Source of the DNA: Actinomadura viridilutea
GTDB taxonomy: Bacteria > Actinomycetota > Actinomycetes > Streptosporangiales > Streptosporangiaceae
Length of the DNA stretch: 64,000 nt
NCBI GenBank assembly: GCA_003001795.1
Contig: PVNI01000001.1
Location: 310,001-374,000, forward strand
Direction of reading: 5' to 3'
Shown here: positions 9,137-17,262 of the stretch, piece by piece
How positions within the stretch are numbered: position 1 is the first letter of the stretch
Layout of the letters: the number at the start of each line of letters is the position of its first letter
Position numbers and translations under genes: made by a program
The notes under the pieces: model-generated
Told to the model about the DNA's origin: nothing
Database searches by the model: none
Seen by the model: the letters and a program-made list of their open reading frames with translations, nothing else

Positions 9137-9334
9137 GTGCATTGGTGGATTCAGCAGGCCCGCGATTCAGCGGCGGAGGCCCAGGCCGCCGACCCGTCCC
9201 CGGAGAATATGATGGCGGCCGCCCAAGTCGAGGCGCTGGTGTCCATGGCCGAAGCTCTGCACCGCATCGCCGCGGCCATCGAGAACCACGCCGGTCCGCA
9301 GCGGACCGGGATCAAACGCCCGAACGCCGACTGA
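9137..9334 (+). CDS. small conserved-type helical protein of unknown function
   Basis: 65 residues starting VHWWIQQARDSAAEAQAA; residues 1-50 are predicted helical with heptad-like Ala/Leu/Met spacing (NMMAAAQVEALVSMAEALHRIAAAIE), so a small coiled-coil or helical-hairpin protein. ATG 9125 is in frame 12 nt upstream but overlaps the TATGAT hexamer, and there is no Shine-Dalgarno; I therefore choose the leaderless GTG at 9137. It converges on the membrane protein gene at 9548 across a bidirectional terminator. No domain recognised. The alternative is a longer protein from ATG 9094. Confidence 0.6.
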   Translation: MHWWIQQARDSAAEAQAADPSPENMMAAAQVEALVSMAEALHRIAAAIENHAGPQRTGIKRPNAD

Positions 9335-9483
9335 CCCGATCCTCACCGCGTCCGACCATTCCGCGGCGTTGTCGGCGGCCATGAGAAGAACCGTTCTGGA
9401 CGCGTCCTGGAGCGGCTCCGCGACTGCACACGCGGCGACGAACGCGAACCGAGCACCGCCCAGAAAGCAGCCCACGACAGCGG

Positions 9484-9525
9484 AAAGCCGGTGTGTCCCG
9501 GGAAATCCCGGAGCACACCGGCTTT
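9484..9525. terminator. bidirectional terminator between convergent genes
   Basis: AAAGCCGGTGTG (9484-9495) and CACACCGGCTTT (9514-9525) are perfectly complementary over 12 bp, with an inner CCGGGA/TCCCGG stem. Flanking A and T runs allow termination on both strands. It serves the genes ending at 9334 (plus) and 9548 (minus). Confidence 0.85.
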
Positions 9526-9547
9526 CGTCGTCGGACGGGTGTGGGGC

Positions 9548-10357
9548 TCACACGTCGCTGAGGGCCTTGCGCTCCAGCCTGCTGCCGTTGGAACCCGGCG
9601 CGAGCCGCGAGGGCTTGGTCATCGCCGACCGCGGCGGCTCCGCGACGACCTCGTGCTCCATGGTCACGGGGGCGATCCGTTCGTCCTCGATCATCTGGTG
9701 GTGGGCCGGGTGCGGCCCGTGGTCCGGACGGTCCCGCAGGCGCGCGGCGGCCTGCCGCAGCGCGCGCTCGCCGACCAGGCGGTTCAGCTCGAGGCCGAAG
9801 CAGTCGAGCTTGTCGGCGTCGGTGAGGTCGTCGCGGTGGCTGAGATCGGCGGCCAGGCTGCCCAGCCGCTGCGCCTCGGCCAGGTCGAACTCGCGCAGCA
9901 GGTGGCAGCACAGCTCGGTCAGCGCGGCGTGGTCCCGCTCGAACGACAGCCCCGCCAGATCGTTGTGCGACAGCCGGCTGAGCGCGCGCTTGCGCTCCAG
10001 CTCGCCGTCCAGGATCCGCAGGATGCCGTTGAGGACGGTGATCGGGCCGATGCCGACGCCCCGGTCGAGGGCGAAGGTGAACGACACGCGCAGCAGCGCG
10101 GCCGACCCGAGGCCCGCCGTCATCACCCGCACGATCAGCAGGCTCACCGGGTGCATGGTCTCCGGCAGGCCGAACGTCCACCCCGCCGCGGTGATCGCGA
10201 TCAGGGTGAGGACCGACGCGGCGGTATTGACGAACACGTACAGCAGTCCGGCCGGCGAAAGGAACGCCGCCAGCGGCTTGTCGCGGTAGCGGACGATCAG
10301 TTCGGCGGCACCGAATCCGCCCCCGATCAGGGCGGCGGACGACATTTCGATGATCAT
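9548..10357 (-). CDS. integral membrane protein with cytoplasmic C-terminal half
   Basis: 269 residues. The N-terminal half has about four hydrophobic segments (AALIGGGFGAAELIV, AGLLYVFVNTAASVLTLIAI, SLLIVRVMTAGLGSAALL). From about residue 120 a charged helical region follows, with a conserved-looking C-C pair (ELCCHLLREFDLAEAQRL), DDLTDADKLDC and LVGERALR. The tail is Pro/Arg-rich and disordered. GGAG lies just 3 nt before ATG 10357, a short spacing; ATG 10345 is an alternative. It begins 13 nt after the stop of the small repeat protein at 10371, so the two form an operon. No characterised family recognised. Confidence 0.65.
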   Translation of the reverse strand: MIIEMSSAALIGGGFGAAELIVRYRDKPLAAFLSPAGLLYVFVNTAASVLTLIAITAAGWTFGLPETMHPVSLLIVRVMTAGLGSAALLRVSFTFALDRGVGIGPITVLNGILRILDGELERKRALSRLSHNDLAGLSFERDHAALTELCCHLLREFDLAEAQRLGSLAADLSHRDDLTDADKLDCFGLELNRLVGERALRQAAARLRDRPDHGPHPAHHQMIEDERIAPVTMEHEVVAEPPRSAMTKPSRLAPGSNGSRLERKALSDV

Positions 10358-10370
10358 TTTCTCCGTCCCG

Positions 10371-10628
10371 TCACGCCGTTCGCGCGTTCAACCGCCCGAA
10401 GGCGTACTCCTCGGTCTTGCCGCGCCTCGACAGCACCGACGGACGCTGCCGGGCGGCCGTTTCGGTGCGTTCGGCCTCCAGGAACACCAGCAGCCATTCC
10501 GCCGGCCCCGCGGCGCGGCCGGTGCGGGCTCGTCTCGTCTTCTCCCGGGCGCGCAGGAAGGCCAGCAGCCATTCGGCCGGACCGGACGCGGCGCCCCCTC
10601 GAATTCGTGCATCCATGAGAGAAACCAT
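10371..10628 (-). CDS. small protein with duplicated GPAEWLL segment
   Basis: 85 residues. An internal duplication is plain: GPAEWLLAFLRAREKT and, about 27 residues later, GPAEWLLVFLEAERTET; the DNA of the two copies is also similar. Each copy could form an amphipathic Trp-Leu-Leu-Phe-Leu helix followed by a basic linker, a design suited to membrane or protein docking. The gene is immediately upstream of the membrane protein at 9548-10357 on the same strand, so that protein is the likely partner. The ribosome binding site is weak, and ATG 10616 is an alternative start. Function and family unknown; the duplication argues that this is a real gene. Confidence 0.5.
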   Translation of the reverse strand: MVSLMDARIRGGAASGPAEWLLAFLRAREKTRRARTGRAAGPAEWLLVFLEAERTETAARQRPSVLSRRGKTEEYAFGRLNARTA

Positions 10629-10851
10629 TGCGCACCGGCGGCCCTCGCGTCGACTTCTTCGCTGGCGCGTCAGGTAATCGCCGGGTCAGGGCTCGGAGCA
10701 ATCACTTCTGCGGAGGTTCCGCGGCACAATACGCAGGATCGGGCGGATCGGCCCGGCGCGGCGGCCGCGGATCCGCTGTCGATCTTTATCGAGTGCGCCG
10801 ACACGGTATTGTTCATCGCGGCGGCATCGGCGTCCCCGGTAACGTGGCACG

Positions 10852-11955
10852 GTGTCTCAACACCGAGTGGGTGATACTCCGGGCGAAATCCTCGCGCCGG
10901 CGGAAATGTTCCGGTTGGGCGCCGTGGAGAATGCGGAGATGATCCCCGAGGGGATGATGAACCGCAACTGGCGGCTGGTCACCGCCCGCGGCGCGTTCCA
11001 CCTGCGCCGGATCCTCGACGTCGACCTGCGCACCGCCCGCCGCAACCTCGCCGCGCTCGCCGCCCTGGCCGAGGACGGCCTGCCCGTCCGCCCCGCGCTG
11101 CCCGCGCCCGACGGCGCCCTGGTCGTCGAGGTCGGAGGGCACGGCTACTGCGCGTTCCCGTGGACGGACGGCGTCCACGTCGCCGGCACCGACCTCGCGC
11201 CGCGCCAGGCCGCCGACCTGGGCGCACTGGTGGCCCGCCTGCACCACGCCCTGCTCCGCACCCCGCCCGCGCCCGGGTCCGCGTCCGCGCGGGCGCCGCG
11301 TCCCGCGGCCGTCGAATGCCCGGAGCGGGCGCTGGCCCGGACGGCTCGGCTGCTCGACCACATCTCCTCGCTGCGCTCCCCGCAGACCGCCGACCTGACC
11401 TTCGTCGTCCACCTGCGGCGGCGCACCCACCTGCTGCGGCGGTACGGCGCGCTGCGTCCCGCGCGGGACCGCCCTCCCGGGCCGTACGGTTGGACGCACG
11501 GCGACCTGCGCGCCGACAACCTCCTCTGGCGCGACCGCGCGGTCGTCGCCGTCCTCGATTGGGACCGGCTGGCCGTGCGCCCCTTGATGGAGGAGCTCGC
11601 CCGCGCCGCGCTCGCGCTGTTCGCCCGCGAGGACGGCGTGATCGACCTGCCGCGCCTGGCCGCGTTCACCAACGGCTACCGCTCCATCGCGCCGGTCGAC
11701 GAGCGCGCCCTGGGCGACGCGGTGCGCCGCGTGTGGTGGAGCACCATGTGCGACCACTGGCATCTGGAGTACTACTACGGCCACTGCTGCGGCCACCCGC
11801 ACCGGTCCGGCCCCGGCGCCCTCGACTGGTGGCTCAACGCCTGCGGCCGGGCGTTCGTCCGCGACTCCCGCATGCTCGACTGGTGGACCCGCCACTGGCA
11901 GGACGTCCGCGACGCGTTCGCGGGCCGGGGCTCCGCCTCACCCCTGGCCGCCTGA
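10852..11955 (+). CDS. APH-fold phosphotransferase family protein
   Basis: 367 residues with the aminoglycoside phosphotransferase/choline kinase fold. The catalytic loop HGDLRADNLLW is near residue 217 and the metal-binding VLDWDR about 20 residues later, the two diagnostic motifs of the family. The N-terminal lobe (FHLRRILDVDL, then WTDGVHVAG) resembles homoserine-kinase-II-like members. The C-terminus is Trp- and His-rich (CDHWHLEYYYGHCCGH). Substrate cannot be told; antibiotic resistance is only one possibility. GTG start is probably leaderless: TAACGT (10840-10845) ends 6 nt before it. Single gene. Confidence 0.75.
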   Translation: MSQHRVGDTPGEILAPAEMFRLGAVENAEMIPEGMMNRNWRLVTARGAFHLRRILDVDLRTARRNLAALAALAEDGLPVRPALPAPDGALVVEVGGHGYCAFPWTDGVHVAGTDLAPRQAADLGALVARLHHALLRTPPAPGSASARAPRPAAVECPERALARTARLLDHISSLRSPQTADLTFVVHLRRRTHLLRRYGALRPARDRPPGPYGWTHGDLRADNLLWRDRAVVAVLDWDRLAVRPLMEELARAALALFAREDGVIDLPRLAAFTNGYRSIAPVDERALGDAVRRVWWSTMCDHWHLEYYYGHCCGHPHRSGPGALDWWLNACGRAFVRDSRMLDWWTRHWQDVRDAFAGRGSASPLAA

Positions 11956-12163
11956 CCCGGTCGGCCCCGCCGCCTCGCCGCGGCCCGCGCCGTGTCCGTC
12001 TTCGCCTGAGCGGCGTGTCCGTCTTCGCCCGAGCAGACGGTCGGCGGCTTCGGGGACGGCGGCCTGCCGAAGTTTTGCGGAGTTCGATGGAGGGGATTGG
12101 GTACCAGCCACGATCGGTGAGACGGCCTTCTCGTAGCGTAGCGTGTGGGAGGGAGGGGGCCTG

Positions 12164-12940
12164 TTGACCGAGGTATCCGGGTACGCTCCCGGGGCGCCGT
12201 GCTGGGTGGAGCTGGCCAGCCCCAAGATCAGGGCGGCCAGGAAGTTCTACGGGGGCGTGTTCGGCTGGCACTCCCACTCGTACAGCTACGACTTCGGCGA
12301 CTACCACACGTGGACGCTCGGGAAGCCCAAGGGGCCCCGCGTGGCCGGGATGCGGGCGCTCGCCGGCACCGCGCAGACGTCGCACTGGACGTGCTACTTC
12401 GCCGTCGACGACCTCGGCGCCGCGGTGCGGCGGGTGCGCGCGGCGGGCGGCCAGGTGATCGTGGAGGACGCGGAGGTCGCGCACCTCGGCAGGCTGGCGC
12501 TGGCGGTCGACCCGGACGGCGTGGGCTTCGCGCTGTGGAAGGGACTCGCGTTCCAGGGCGCGGGCGTGGTGGACGAGCCCGGCGCGCTGTGCTGGCTGGA
12601 GCTGGGCTGCCGCGACCTGGACGGCGCCCAGCGCTTCTACGGCGACGTCCTGGGCTGGACGTTCGTGGAGCGGAACCACGAGGGCCTGACCTACTCCTAT
12701 TGGCGGGTCGCCGACCGGTCCGTCGGCGGCATGGTCGTGCTGGACAGTCCGCTGCGGCCGCTGGAGCGGCCCCAGTGGATGCCGTACTTCGCCGTTGAGG
12801 ACTGCGACGCGTGCGTGGCCAAGGCGGCGAAGCTGGGCGCCCGCGTCGCGGTGGCCCCGCGCGACATCCGCCCCGGCCGCTATTCGATCATGAGGGACCC
12901 GCTGGGCACGCCCCTGGCCGTCATCGAACCGGCCCGCTGA
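12164..12940 (+). CDS. two-domain VOC (glyoxalase/bleomycin resistance-type) protein
   Basis: 258 residues made of two vicinal-oxygen-chelate modules, about 1-125 and 130-258. Both begin with a CWVEL/CWLEL strand and an FYGGVFGW/FYGDVLGW helix, and both end in DPDG or DPLGTPLAVIE, so they arose by duplication. VOC proteins bind a metal at the module interface and act as isomerases, dioxygenases or drug-binding proteins; substrate here is unknown. TTG 12164 is chosen because GGAGGGAGG (12148-12156) sits 7 nt upstream; GTG 12143 is an in-frame alternative but precedes that site. Confidence 0.8.
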   Translation: MTEVSGYAPGAPCWVELASPKIRAARKFYGGVFGWHSHSYSYDFGDYHTWTLGKPKGPRVAGMRALAGTAQTSHWTCYFAVDDLGAAVRRVRAAGGQVIVEDAEVAHLGRLALAVDPDGVGFALWKGLAFQGAGVVDEPGALCWLELGCRDLDGAQRFYGDVLGWTFVERNHEGLTYSYWRVADRSVGGMVVLDSPLRPLERPQWMPYFAVEDCDACVAKAAKLGARVAVAPRDIRPGRYSIMRDPLGTPLAVIEPAR

Positions 12941-12991
12941 GCGGGCGCCGGCCCGCGAACGGTCCGCCCGCCGGCCGTGTTACCAGTCGCC

Positions 12992-13306
12992 CTACCAGTC
13001 GCCGCCGAGACTCCGCTTGGCCTCGGCGATGCGGTCCTCGTCGCGCCGGTAGAACACCCACTGCTTGATCTTCTTGCTGCGGACCAGGCCCGCCCGGGCG
13101 AGGATCTTGAGGTGCTCGCCGCAGGTGGGCTGGCTGACGCCCAGCTTCTCGGCGATGAACAGGGAGCAGACCCCGTCGCGGACCAGGTCGCCGTCGCGCT
13201 GCGGGGGGAAATGCCGTTCCGGATCGCGCAGCCACGCCAGGATCTGCTGCCTGCGGACGCTGGCCAGCGCCTTGAGGAGATCCACGTCCAGCACGGCAAT
13301 GATCAT
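12992..13306 (-). CDS. ArsR-family winged-helix repressor
   Basis: 104 residues. The winged helix runs from the ALASVRRQQILAWL helix through SLFIAEKLGVSQPTCGEHLKILARAGLV (recognition helix) to the KKIKQWVFYRRDEDRI wing. Members dissociate from DNA on binding metals or other signals. The typical CVC metal motif in the recognition helix is absent; one Cys remains in SQPTCGEHL, so the effector may not be a metal. ATG 13306 is chosen; the open frame continues upstream but only as shadow of the DeoR gene. It is divergent from the DeoR gene at 13454 and convergent with the VOC gene. Confidence 0.85.
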   Translation of the reverse strand: MIIAVLDVDLLKALASVRRQQILAWLRDPERHFPPQRDGDLVRDGVCSLFIAEKLGVSQPTCGEHLKILARAGLVRSKKIKQWVFYRRDEDRIAEAKRSLGGDW

Positions 13307-13453
13307 GGCACGGTCTCGGCGCTCCGGCGGCGCGCTCGCCGAACGCGACGGGCCCGCCGGGATGCCGGCGGCGGCGAGCGGGCGGGGGAGCGCCGCGGAC
13401 GTGCGTGCAGGACAATGGGGCTCCACGGCACGAACCCAGGCAGGGGAGCGGGC

Positions 13454-14215
13454 ATGTACGCCGAAGAGCGGCAGCAGGAGATCCTGGCCCGGGCGCGGGC
13501 GAAGGGCCGGGTCGACGTGGTCGCGCTGGCCGAGGAGTTCTCGGTGACGACCGAGACGATCCGGCGCGACCTGACCGTGCTGGAGCGGGCCGGGACGCTG
13601 CGGCGCGTCCACGGCGGGGCGATCCCGGTCGAGCGGCTCGGGTTCGAGCCCGCGCTGGCCGCGCGGGACGCGGTGATGACCGAGGAGAAGGAGCGCATCG
13701 CCAAGGCGGCGCTGGAGGAGGTGCCGCGCGACGGCTCGGTGATCATCGACGCGGGCACCACCACGGCGCGGCTGGTGCGGCTGCTGCCCGCCGACCGGGA
13801 GCTGACCGTGGTGGTCAACTCCCCGCCGCACGCCACCGTCCTGGCCGCCCGGCCCAACCTCAACGTGATCATGCTGGGCGGGCGGGTGCGCGGCCGGACC
13901 CTGGCCACCGTGGACGAGTGGGTGCTGCGGCCGCTGGCGGACCTGTGCGTGGACGTGGCGTTCATGGCCACCAACGGCTGCTCGACGGCCCGCGGCCTGA
14001 CCACCACCGACCAGGCCGAGGCCGCGGTGAAGCGGGCGATGATCGCCTCGTCGCGGCGCCGGGTGCTGCTGGCCGACCGCACCAAGATCGGGCAGGACTA
14101 CCTGGTGCGGTTCGCCGACCTGTCCGACATCGACGTGCTGATCACCGACACCGGCCTGGACACCGAGCTGGCCGCCGAGCTGGCCGCGGCCGGCCCGGAG
14201 ATCGTCCGCGTCTGA
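13454..14215 (+). CDS. DeoR-family transcriptional regulator
   Basis: 253 residues. The N-terminal HTH (about 1-57) has ERQQEILARARAKGRVDVVALAEEFSVTTETIRRDL and the RVHGGAIP hinge diagnostic of DeoR proteins. The C-terminal DeoRC sensor binds a phosphosugar; the visible DAGTTTARL, NGCSTARGLTTTDQAEAAVKRAM and LLADRTKIG motifs are the sugar-phosphate site. GGGGAG at 13443-13448 is 5 nt before the ATG. In many actinobacteria such a gene heads a fructose operon (fruK-fruA), but no sugar transporter or kinase follows here, so its target lies elsewhere or is itself. Confidence 0.9.
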   Translation: MYAEERQQEILARARAKGRVDVVALAEEFSVTTETIRRDLTVLERAGTLRRVHGGAIPVERLGFEPALAARDAVMTEEKERIAKAALEEVPRDGSVIIDAGTTTARLVRLLPADRELTVVVNSPPHATVLAARPNLNVIMLGGRVRGRTLATVDEWVLRPLADLCVDVAFMATNGCSTARGLTTTDQAEAAVKRAMIASSRRRVLLADRTKIGQDYLVRFADLSDIDVLITDTGLDTELAAELAAAGPEIVRV

Positions 14216-14225
14216 GGCGCGGCGC

Positions 14226-14249
14226 CCGGGGCGGCCGGGGCCGCCCCGG
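14226..14249. terminator. GC-only hairpin between convergent genes
   Basis: CCGGGGCGGC (14226-14235), loop CGGG, exact complement GCCGCCCCGG (14240-14249). A 10-bp stem without a T-tract, as often found in actinobacteria, placed between the stop of the DeoR gene and the stop of the beta-helix gene. Confidence 0.55.
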
Positions 14250-14272
14250 ACGCGCGTGCGGGGGGCGGACGT

Positions 14273-15445
14273 TCAACACCAGTAGAGGGCGGAGTTCTCG
14301 CGGGTGACGTTGCGGAGCACGATGTCGCTGCCCGTGCACGGGCTCCAGCGGATCGCGGTGTTGCGCACCGTCAGGTTCTGCAGCGTGATGTCGCGCGACG
14401 GCGGGAACTCGGTGCGCGCGGCGATGCGGACCTCGCCGCCGCCGTCGACCGTCCCCGACCGTCCCGCGATCGTCATGTTGTAGCAGTTCTCCAGCAGGAT
14501 GGCGTTGTTGCCGGTGTTCGCGATGTCCACCTCGTCGATCACGGCGCCGCCGCTCTCGGAGACGCAGAACACGCCGCGTCCGCCGCCCCGCGCCTTCACG
14601 CTGCCGACGCGGATGTTGATCGGGTAGGAGTCGCCCACGCGGCCGTTGCGGTTGGCGAAGCGCAGGGCGGCGTACCCGGTGCCGGTGCCCGCGCCGTCTG
14701 CGTCGACCCGGGTGACGGTCGCGTTGATGGTGTCGTTCAACAGCAGCCCGGAACCCCCGGTATTGCGGGCCGTGACGCGGTTGATGGCAAGCCCGTCGAC
14801 GCCGTACGTCTCGACGCCGTGCGACGACGTCCCCGACACGTACACCTGGTCGATGCTGATGTCGCGGGAGCGGACGGAGCGGTCGCCGTGGTTGTCGATG
14901 CGCACGCCCAGGCCGCCGGACAGCCGCAGCTGGATGTCGCCGAGGACGACGTTCTCGACGTTCCGCATGAAGATCCCGTAGAGCGGGGAGCCGGTGACGT
15001 TCAGGTGGCGCACCTCGATGTCGCGCACGCCGCGGGCGTAGATCGGCGCCTGGTCGCCGGAGCCGGAGCCGGTGACGTCGATGGTGCCGCACACGTCGAT
15101 CCCGGTGTGGTCGCGCAGCGAGATCCGCGACCCGGCGCTGATCGAGCCGCTGCCGCGCACCACCACCCACTCCTTGGCGGTGCGGCCCGCCGTCAGGCTG
15201 TCGATCGCCGCCTGCACGGCGGCCCGCATGTCGCCGCCGCTGTAGACGGTGCGCGAGCCGTTGCGGGCGGTCCAGGTGCCGCCGCTCTGCACCGCCTCGG
15301 CGTGGTAGGTCGGAAGGTCGCCGCAGGCGGCGGCCGCGGGAGGCGCCGAAACCCCGATCGTCAGGCCCGAGGCGGCGAGCGATGCCGCCGCGAGGACGGC
15401 GACGCGGGCGCGCCGGCGGGTGCGCCGGCCGGGTGAGGTGGTCAT
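14273..15445 (-). CDS. secreted right-handed beta-helix protein
   Basis: 390 residues. A twin-Arg-like basic start (RRTRRRARV), hydrophobic core and AAAA-type cleavage near residue 40 mark export. The mature protein repeats short strand-turn units (RDIEVRHLNVTGSPLYGIFMRNVENVVLGDI, GLAINRVTARNTGGSGLLL) typical of the parallel beta-helix of polysaccharide lyases and hydrolases (pectate lyase, GH28, NosD-like). Six or so Cys suggest disulfides. The catalytic residues of a specific lyase family cannot be identified by eye. A LacI-type operator lies 28-41 bp upstream of the ATG, so sugar-controlled expression and a role in degrading plant or microbial polysaccharide are reasonable inferences. Confidence 0.8.
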   Translation of the reverse strand: MTTSPGRRTRRRARVAVLAAASLAASGLTIGVSAPPAAAACGDLPTYHAEAVQSGGTWTARNGSRTVYSGGDMRAAVQAAIDSLTAGRTAKEWVVVRGSGSISAGSRISLRDHTGIDVCGTIDVTGSGSGDQAPIYARGVRDIEVRHLNVTGSPLYGIFMRNVENVVLGDIQLRLSGGLGVRIDNHGDRSVRSRDISIDQVYVSGTSSHGVETYGVDGLAINRVTARNTGGSGLLLNDTINATVTRVDADGAGTGTGYAALRFANRNGRVGDSYPINIRVGSVKARGGGRGVFCVSESGGAVIDEVDIANTGNNAILLENCYNMTIAGRSGTVDGGGEVRIAARTEFPPSRDITLQNLTVRNTAIRWSPCTGSDIVLRNVTRENSALYWC

Positions 15446-15472
15446 GGGCCCTCCTGGGCGTCGACGGGATTA

Positions 15473-15486
15473 GGAAAGCGTTTTCC
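15473..15486. promoter_or_regulatory. LacI-family operator palindrome
   Basis: GGAAAGCGTTTTCC has the central CG and flanking half-sites of LacI/GalR-family operators (six of seven positions palindromic). It lies just upstream of the beta-helix protein gene (ATG at 15445, minus strand). Confidence 0.6.
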
Positions 15487-15810
15487 GCTCTTCGTGTGGT
15501 AGCCCGGTCGCTCCGCGGCGGTCAATCCCGCCTTTCACGCTTTCCTCGGCTGCCCGGGGCGGTCCGGGGCGAATCGCTCACCGGTTGCCGGATGCGCGCA
15601 TAACGTCCCGATGTCGGAGCATGCCCTCAGGATGTGCTCGGCGCGCGTGCGGAGGACGGCGGCAGGACCGCCGCCGTCCGGAGGGCCTTGTCCGGCGGCT
15701 TCTCTGGGCGGCGCGTCCGGCCGGACCGGCGACTGGACCGCGGCAGGATGGGGCCGCCGAGTTAGGTTAGACGGCAACGGTTGGTTCGACCGACTGGGAG
15801 AAAAGTCACG

Positions 15811-15942
15811 ATGACCTCTCCTGCGACGGCCCGGAGCGGGCCCGGCACGGTGCGGCGCCGTCCGGGCGGCGGCGCCCGGGCCTGCCCGTTCGTCGGCTCG
15901 CCGGGCGCGTCCGCGCCGTCCGGCGCCGCCCGCGGCCCCTGA
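15811..15942 (+). CDS. possible 43-residue peptide upstream of the XRE regulator
   Basis: ATG follows GGGAG (15796-15800) at a spacing of 10, and a TAGGTT hexamer lies 40 nt upstream. The peptide is Gly/Pro/Ala/Arg-rich with no hydrophobic segment and one Cys. It sits 86 bp before the XRE-DUF5753 gene. Composition is not distinctive, so this may be leader RNA rather than a gene. The remaining 15446-16028 interval holds only the LacI operator at its left end. Confidence 0.25.
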   Translation: MTSPATARSGPGTVRRRPGGGARACPFVGSPGASAPSGAARGP

Positions 15943-16028
15943 CGTCCCCGCGGTCTCCGGTTTGCTGTGCACCGCTCGCCGGAGATGGCACGCTGGGAAA
16001 CGCGAACATCGGCCAAGGGAGAGCGACA

Positions 16029-16916
16029 GTGGACTTCGCGGCGGAGGAGCAGGCCGTCGGCCTGCGGCGGGCCGGGCCCACGGTGCTGCGGATGGTGGTC
16101 GGCGCGCGGCTGCGCAAACTCCGCGAGGCCTCCGGGATATCGGCCGACCAGGCGGGTTACGAGATCCGCGGATCCGCCTCCAAGATCAGCCGGATGGAGC
16201 TGGGCCGCGTCGGCTTCAAGGAGCGCGACGTGGCGGACCTGCTCACCCTCTACGGCGTCACCGACCCGGACGAGCGCGAGGCGCTGGTGGAGCTGGCGCG
16301 GGCGGCCTCGGTGCCGGGATGGTGGCAGCGCTACCACGACATCGTCCCGCCCTGGTTCGAGCCCTACCTGGGGCTGGAGCAGGGCGCCAGCGTCATCCGC
16401 TGCTACGAGGTGCAGGTCGTCCCCGCGCTGCTGCAGACCGAGGACTACGCGCGCGCCGTGATCAGGCTCACCCACCCCCGCGCGTCCGAGGAGGAGATCG
16501 AACGGCGCGTCGCGCTGCGCCGCGAGCGGCAGCGCATCCTCACCCGCGACGACCCGGCGCGGTTGTGGGCGGTGCTCGACGAGGCCGTGCTGCGCCGCCC
16601 GTTCGGCGGCCGCGAGGTCATGCGGGACCAGCTGCGGCACCTGATCGACGTGTGCGCGCTGCGCAACGTCACCGTGCAGGTGCTGCCGTTCGGCGCGGGC
16701 GGGCACGGCGCGCTCGGCGGGCCGATCACGCTGCTGCGGTTCGAGGAGGCCGATCTGCCCGACGTCGTCTACCTCGAGCAGCTCACCACCGCGCACTACC
16801 CGGACCGGCGCGCCGACGTCGACCATTACACCGACATCATGAACCGCCTGGTCGTGGACGCCGATTCGCCGCCCAAGAGCCTCGACACGCTGCGGCGGCT
16901 GCTCGCCGAGGACTGA
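16029..16916 (+). CDS. XRE-family regulator with DUF5753 domain
   Basis: 295 residues. An N-terminal helix-turn-helix (about 25-80: LRKLREASGISADQAGYEIRGSASKISRMELG) is followed by the DUF5753 module, recognised by PPWFEPYLGLEQGASVIRCYEVQVVPALLQTEDYARA, the LTRDDPARLWAVLDEAVLRRPFGG stretch and VTVQVLPFGAGGHGALGGPITLLRFEE. This architecture is abundant in actinomycetes, normally followed by a small DUF397 gene with which it forms a toxin-antitoxin-like or developmental regulatory pair. No DUF397 gene follows here, so this is an orphan. GTG start with GGGAGAG about 8 nt upstream. Confidence 0.9.
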   Translation: MDFAAEEQAVGLRRAGPTVLRMVVGARLRKLREASGISADQAGYEIRGSASKISRMELGRVGFKERDVADLLTLYGVTDPDEREALVELARAASVPGWWQRYHDIVPPWFEPYLGLEQGASVIRCYEVQVVPALLQTEDYARAVIRLTHPRASEEEIERRVALRRERQRILTRDDPARLWAVLDEAVLRRPFGGREVMRDQLRHLIDVCALRNVTVQVLPFGAGGHGALGGPITLLRFEEADLPDVVYLEQLTTAHYPDRRADVDHYTDIMNRLVVDADSPPKSLDTLRRLLAED

Positions 16917-17262
16917 CGGCGCGGGGCCGCCCGGACGCGGTAGGCCACGGCGGACGGCACGCCGTCCCCCGGCCGTGCCGCCGTGACCCGCTCCCCCCCG
17001 CTTGCCGCGGAGCCGTTCCCCGACGTCAGGGGCGGCAGCCGTCCGGGGTTGCCGCCCCGCCCCCCAATGCGCCGCGGGAACGCTCCGTTGGTGCGAAGAA
17101 ACTAGCCGTGATGGGCGCCGCGGGTTCGCGGGTCCGGGGCGGCAGTCGACGAGCGGTCGCCCGGATGCGACGAGCGGTCGAAGTCGCGGGCGTTCCGCCG
17201 GAAACGCGCGAATTGGGTGGTAGGAAGGGGCGGCAGAAGGGACCGGCAGGGGAGGGCAGGGC
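16917..17262 (+). other. intergenic stretch with a possible hairpin terminator
   Basis: 346 bp without a gene. CACGGCGG (16946-16953) and CCGCCGTG (16978-16985) form a hairpin shortly after the XRE gene stop. GGGGAGG at 17249-17255 belongs to the amidase gene. Confidence 0.4.

Noticed and set aside
13454..14215. fructose operon head
   Set aside because: The DeoR protein fits, but no fruK or PTS gene follows; the next gene is a convergent beta-helix protein.
16029..16916. toxin-antitoxin module
   Set aside because: No DUF397 or toxin-like partner gene is adjacent.
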